A DNA stretch of 64,000 nt from Chrysomallon squamiferum (taxonomy: Eukaryota > Mollusca > Gastropoda > Neomphalida > Peltospiridae): contig CM022673.1 of assembly GCA_012295275.1 (NCBI GenBank), forward strand, positions 23,259,581 to 23,323,580, given 5' to 3'. The translations under genes were made by a program, and so were the position numbers. Positions 55,756 through 64,000 of this stretch are shown here, one piece after another. Each line of letters starts with the position of its first letter. Within the stretch, counting starts at the first letter, position 1. Under the pieces are notes generated by a model that made no database searches, was not told the origin of the DNA, and saw only the letters and a list, made by a program, of their open reading frames with translations.

Positions 55756-56428
55756 TATGACGCTTGGTTCTAGCTTGACACCATCTAATTAATTTGGTTA
55801 AATACAAATATTTATTCAGCTTTTATAACTTACTGGACAACAAACGTCTGACTAAATTAAACCATTATCTAGGACAAATGCAGATTCTAATGAATAGAAA
55901 TACCAAAATATGAGTCGTAAACCTATTACGGTAAAGTTGGTAAACAAACACAAATTATCCGAGAAAGCTATAATTAATATAATAAGACAGTTTATTAAAA
56001 CATTAATAATAAATAAATGAAAGAAAAAAGACAAATAAAAGTTTATATAAATATTAAATTGATATTTAAAAAATTATATTCATTAATTTTTCATATGTAC
56101 CCCGTAACCAAATCCCAAAGAACTTCTGCGGAAGTTGCAGACGACTTTTAGTAAAGCATTATGGGATTGTTTTTTCTTAGGGGAAATAAAAAAAATAAAA
56201 TGAAATAAAATAAAAAACAAAAAGAACAATTATAAAAAGAAAGTTTAATAATAAAAAAATGTCTATGCTTGACTCATATTGTCAAAATATTCATTATATA
56301 TGTTCATCCAAAATAATAATAAAAAAACTAAATAAAATAAAAAATCTGGATATGTTTGCAAAAATTAAACAAAGAGAAGTAAGGCCATTTTATAATTCAG
56401 ATGAAAGTGTATTAGTCTACTTTCTAAA

Positions 56429-56473
<45 letters not shown>

Positions 56474-56577
56474 GTTGTTTGTTTCGTTTGGGTTTTTGGT
56501 GAGGTTTTTTAACGTTAGAATATGAAACGTTTATTGTTTTAAAATAATATGATATTTCAAATGATCATTAAAAACAA

Positions 56578-56643
<66 letters not shown>

Positions 56644-57101
56644 CTGCTAAATCTAAATCTTAATTACATCTTAAAAAACACAATATACCCACGCACACAA
56701 CCACAACCACTATTAAACATCCACACATGCTCACACTTAATATAATATTTTAAAGGCAACGAAATAGGTAAATGTAGTTTGATTGAATGCTTGTATTATT
56801 TCCACAAAATATTGGGGCTGTACTGCAAAGAATTATCCTTCGCCAGATCATTTTAGATAATTGTAGAAACGTAATTCCATTGTATCCAATAAACTATTAG
56901 TAAAAAGCTGCCTTTGATGAAGTACGAAGTTATCTGAAATCCAAGAACAAAGAACAAATTCAAGTTTTCATACAGAATATATATTACTTTTTTCTTTCAG
57001 AAAAAAACCCAACAACTTTTTACTAACTTTTAACACAAAAATTCGACACATTTTCAAAATATTTTACATCATGACAATTTACCAAACATCATTCAAAAGT
57101 T
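55756..57101. promoter_or_regulatory. Spacer upstream of the ZCWPW1-like gene, with probable promoter
   Basis: This spacer lies between the start of the ZCWPW1-like gene and the end of the next minus-strand gene. A short CpG-containing patch at 56099-56170 carries CGGAAGTT (56129-56135, ETS-type). It is about 370 bases upstream of the ATG and a reasonable promoter site. The remainder holds long (ATT)n and (AAT)n arrays (56429-56473 and 56576-56642) and no coding signal. Confidence 0.35.
56576..56642. repeat. (AAT)n microsatellite
   Basis: About 22 uninterrupted AAT units; a related (ATT)n run lies at 56429-56473. Confidence 0.97.
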
Positions 57102-60733
<3,632 letters not shown>

Positions 60734-61039
60734 ATCGCTTTCTTTGTCGTTCTGCTTCGTTTTCTCACTAAACTCTGCAACATGTAACTCTACAAGCAAC
60801 GCAAACCTCTGGAATCTTCTGCGTTTTTTTTAATGTTCCTGTTTACTAAGTCTTATGGATGGCAACAGGGTGTGTATGTGTATTTGTTTAAGTGAATAAA
60901 AAACGGAACAAAAACACAGTACGTGCCGTACCCTTCTTCAAGGGAAATATCTTATGGTTTTTATAGCTGTAATCAGCTCTAAACTTTCGTTAACAATTGC
61001 ACCACCTTGAATACTGAATCATGCTTCATCAGTCAAGAG

Positions 61040-61210
61040 TAAGAGATCCACAGGAACGTGACGTCCGCCCCAGCCGTCAGTTGTCAATGGCGGGGCTTTG
61101 GAATATTTAGTCCCATTCAGGAAAACGAGAGCTTCAAAAAGAAAAGAAGCAAGTTTATGTGTTACTAGTGTCCAAAGAGCTGCCCATACTGCGCAAGGTC
61201 CGTGATCCAT
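61040..61210 (-). promoter_or_regulatory. GC-rich promoter-like island upstream of the coiled-coil gene
   Basis: This is the most GC- and CpG-rich patch of the right end. It contains TGACGTCC, a CRE with one mismatch (61059-61066), overlapping a GC box whose minus-strand reading is GGGGCGG (61065-61071), and a YY1-like CAATGGCGGGG (61085-61095). It lies about 330 bases upstream of the minus-strand ATG at 60733. A 63-codon minus-strand frame spans 61019-61210 (begins MDHGPCAVWAALWTL) and could be an upstream ORF or chance. Promoter function is inferred from motif clustering. Confidence 0.4.
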
Positions 61211-63859
61211 GAAAGCATGTTTGTTTAACTGTTATTTATGGCTGTTTATTGGGAGATTATAGCCAACACATTATAGTAAACAAACAATGAATTACGAAAA
61301 CTTATCACAATAGTTCGGTTGGCGTCTCTGTATTTTTGCACTTTATATATATCCAGCAAAAGTTACCGTACGGTTTTGTGGCCATATAATTCTTAGGACA
61401 GTAGTGATATTTAACAGATATTCAATTTATTGCTCTCTATATCCAACAAGTTTCAGTCACATATATTTATGGCAAAACGATCTTGGATTCTATCGTCGAA
61501 TACCCCAAGCGCCCTCTCTCTGACTTTCTCCATTCTTTTCTTTCTCTCTGCTAACCCTTACTTCTTAACAAATTAACTATTCATCCAGTCATTCTTACTC
61601 ATCCAATCATTCTTACCCATCCAGTTATTTAAATTTGTATATCTATCACTCTTTGACTTAGTTTCCAAATGAGGCACGGAAAGTGTTTAACTTCTAGAGT
61701 GGCTTGGAGTTAGCTAATAAAATACATTTTTCAACTGGTTTTTTGTCTATCCAGTTCTAAAAATCTTTAACGATTGTAGATTATGTATTATGAGAATGTG
61801 TATTAGGGCGTGTGTGAATGAATGTTTTTTGTTTTTGTATTTTTATAATATAAATATATTTAGATACTATAATATAATAATACCATATACTTATAAGAAT
61901 ATGAAAATGCATTGTTTAGAACCTACATAATTATGGCTGAAACGTACGGGGTGATGAAACTAGTTGCAACTGATCAGCTACAGGCTTTACGTGTGAGATA
62001 AGAGAATCAACAACAAGACCCCCTGCAAAAAAGCCCCCCAACCAACAACAAAAAACGATTCTACAATATATTTAGTCACAGACAGAAAAGCACATGCCAT
62101 TTCATTTTATATTTAGCTCTGGAATCAGGGCATGAACAAATAACATTAAAACTATAATATACCCAACAACTCCCCCAAAGATCCACAATCATTGAAAAAA
62201 GACGCATGTATATTATATAATTAATAAAGAAATGAATATATTGAAATGCAAAAAGGAAAATCATAAAAAAGAACCTGAATAAAAATATATGCGTCATGCT
62301 TCGGTCATCTATTTCATTGGAGGAAAATGATAGAAAAAAATAGGAAGAAGCAGGAAAAAATAGGATGTAGAAAGCATAAAAAACGAAAGTGTTGACGATG
62401 TTTCTTTTATAGGTGCTCTATCGATTTCTAAATTCTTCTGTAAGCTCACAAGGGACGTACAGCGATCGATGGACCTTAATAAATATTCTATTTTCTTTTT
62501 CTTTCTTTTTTCTTCTAGCCAGTACTCAGTGGTGTTTGAATTACGCGATCTAAAAGAAGCATCTAATTGGTTTTAAGTTTATTATGTGGTTTAAAATAGA
62601 CTGCTTTTATTTAATTTATTAACTGTTTTCTTTTTTAGCAGTAGTGCAAATATTTCACAGCTGCTAATAAAAACTTATTTTACGAGAAGCATAATGTTAA
62701 TAACCCCCCCAAAAAACCACGTTAATTTTCGCTCAATTTGAATTTAAACAGCGGCATTATCATGTATTTGTGAATATTAAATGCAAATATCATTTTTTTT
62801 TTACATCAGACATTGTTTTCTAGATTAGAAAGCCAACAGAAACAGTAACAAATACAATACATAATAATGATTTGTAAATAATGAAACAAATGTTACTCTC
62901 ATAAGGAAGTGATGAAAAGAGTTTTCAGAATTAAATCTTGCAGGATTACAGTTTCCAAAATTTAAAAGAAAACGAACAGTAACAAGAAAAGTAAATGAAT
63001 AACCCATAATAATCAGATCATAATCAACAATAACAATATCCACTGAAAACAACAATTTTAATAACAAAAAATTAATTTAAAATAAATATATACCCCCCCC
63101 CATAAAAAAACCAACAACAAACAAACAAACAGACAAACACCGTTTTTCATATCAGATGAAACATCACAGGTCTGATTTACCTGGCAATACTTTGATTATA
63201 TTGATTTGTTATTTTTATTATTATTATTATTGTTTTTAACATTTATTTACAAACACAACATTACTATTTACCTATTATTTTCAATCATTCTTTACCACAC
63301 ACTTGAATATAATTTACTATATGTTACAGATTAACAAAGAAGTTAATACAGTCTTTTTATTTTGATAGAGCTAAGAAGAGATCATTATATTGAGCTATGA
63401 TGATTGCAGATTATAACACAGATCTTATAATTGCATCCTCTGTTTTGGAGAATCCACACTGAGACAGAACAGACACAAACAAATAGGCCATTTTGTGAAT
63501 CTACCAATATAGAGCGCACAAACGCACACACAAACACACACACACACACAAAACACTCACACTCAAACACTCTTTTCTCTTTCTGCCTCTTTCTGTCTGT
63601 CTCTCACTGTTTATAATAGAGAGTTTAGTTTATTGTGATATATTATTACTGGTGTGGTACGGTATGAAGGTCCAGAAATTATATTGATAACCTACACTTT
63701 ATAAAATCTAGTTCTGGTCTCAAAACAAAAATTACCAAGGCCCAAAGGTCTATGAATAACACGTCACTGGTTATACACTCCTGCAAAGGTTAAACAGTTT
63801 TATTAAACATCTTTTTTACACTAGAGAAGCCATTACGTTTGTAAAACAAATTTAAATTC
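61211..63859. other. Right-end spacer with weak exon-like signals
   Basis: No gene is established here. A plus-strand frame starts at 61933 (MAETYGVMKLVATDQLQALR) and meets a donor-like GTGAGA at 61993. A strong pyrimidine-rich acceptor lies before 62519, with AATAAA at 62666-62671. The phases do not give a convincing protein. Poly-C/poly-A runs and a short (CA)n tract at 63533-63550 are also present. Confidence 0.35.
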
Positions 63860-63941
63860 TTAAGAAGGTTTGAGTTTCCCAGAAAATGTACGATATGCTT
63901 CACGTGCACGCGTCTGTTGTTTATGCAAGGCCTCAACTTTT
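63860..63941 (-). CDS. Possible terminal exon of an off-window gene
   Basis: The minus-strand frame reads WRKVEALHKQQTRAREAY and continues to a TAA at 63862-63860. A minus-strand AATAAA lies 56 bases further on, at 63804-63799. The peptide is charged and helix-like, unlike the low-complexity frames around it. The weak point is the acceptor: an in-frame TAA sits at 63955-63953, and the only AG after it (GCGAAAAG, ending at 63938) has no pyrimidine tract. The coding limit is therefore uncertain. Confidence 0.25.
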
Positions 63942-64000
63942 CGCCAAATTATTTAAAGTCTTCTCATATTGAAGAGAAAAAAATAAAAATAAAAATAAAA

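Noticed and set aside
61019-61210. 63-codon minus-strand frame treated as a gene
   Set aside because: Its composition is better than the background, but it has no recognised family or splice partner and overlaps a promoter-like cluster. It is kept only as a possible upstream ORF.

Overview
The window is nuclear DNA of an animal, most likely a mollusc. It is strongly AT-rich, full of microsatellites, and its genes are split by many GT-AG introns. The mollusc call is an inference. It rests on repeat fragments I associate with molluscan genomes (a SINE-like tail ending GGTGTCGTTAAACATT at about 27.9 kb, and a recurring AAGGGAARTAAC motif) and on gene structures typical of lophotrochozoans. No species can be named from this sequence.

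Four genes can be assembled from splice sites, matching phases and conserved protein motifs. (1) On the minus strand, the 5' part of an SLC38A11-like amino-acid transporter: a 13-codon first exon at 24357-24395, an 18.5 kb intron, exons at 5761-5902 and 4507-4581, and the remainder off the left edge. (2) On the plus strand, a complete SCAP gene, the cholesterol-sensing escort of SREBP: 24 coding exons from 34145 to 47570 encoding 1327 residues. (3) On the minus strand, a complete ZCWPW1-like gene: 11 coding exons from 55755 down to 49692, 647 residues, with CW zinc finger, PWWP and, unexpectedly, ARID domains. (4) On the minus strand, a 567-residue coiled-coil protein that I do not recognise: exons 60621-60733, 59366-59408 and 57102-58649.

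Layout: SLC38A11 and SCAP diverge across about 10 kb of repeat-rich spacer. SCAP and ZCWPW1 converge tail to tail across 2.1 kb. ZCWPW1 and the coiled-coil gene follow each other on the minus strand. The left half (1-33 kb) is otherwise intron and intergenic DNA. It holds simple repeats, two unrelated 26-bp minisatellites, a 350-bp tandem duplication, a 160-bp dispersed repeat and SINE-like remnants. The right edge (61-64 kb) has a promoter-like GC island and a few weak exon-like signals, including a possible terminal exon of a fifth gene.

The genes do not form a pathway. SCAP acts in ER-Golgi sterol sensing, SLC38A11 in amino-acid transport, and ZCWPW1 is a histone-mark reader known from meiosis. 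The most distinctive observations are the ARID domain in the ZCWPW1-like protein, the MELLDL variant of the SCAP ER-exit motif, the contrast in CpG content between SCAP/ZCWPW1 and the coiled-coil gene, and the unidentified coiled-coil protein. I did not find a clearly new biological system.
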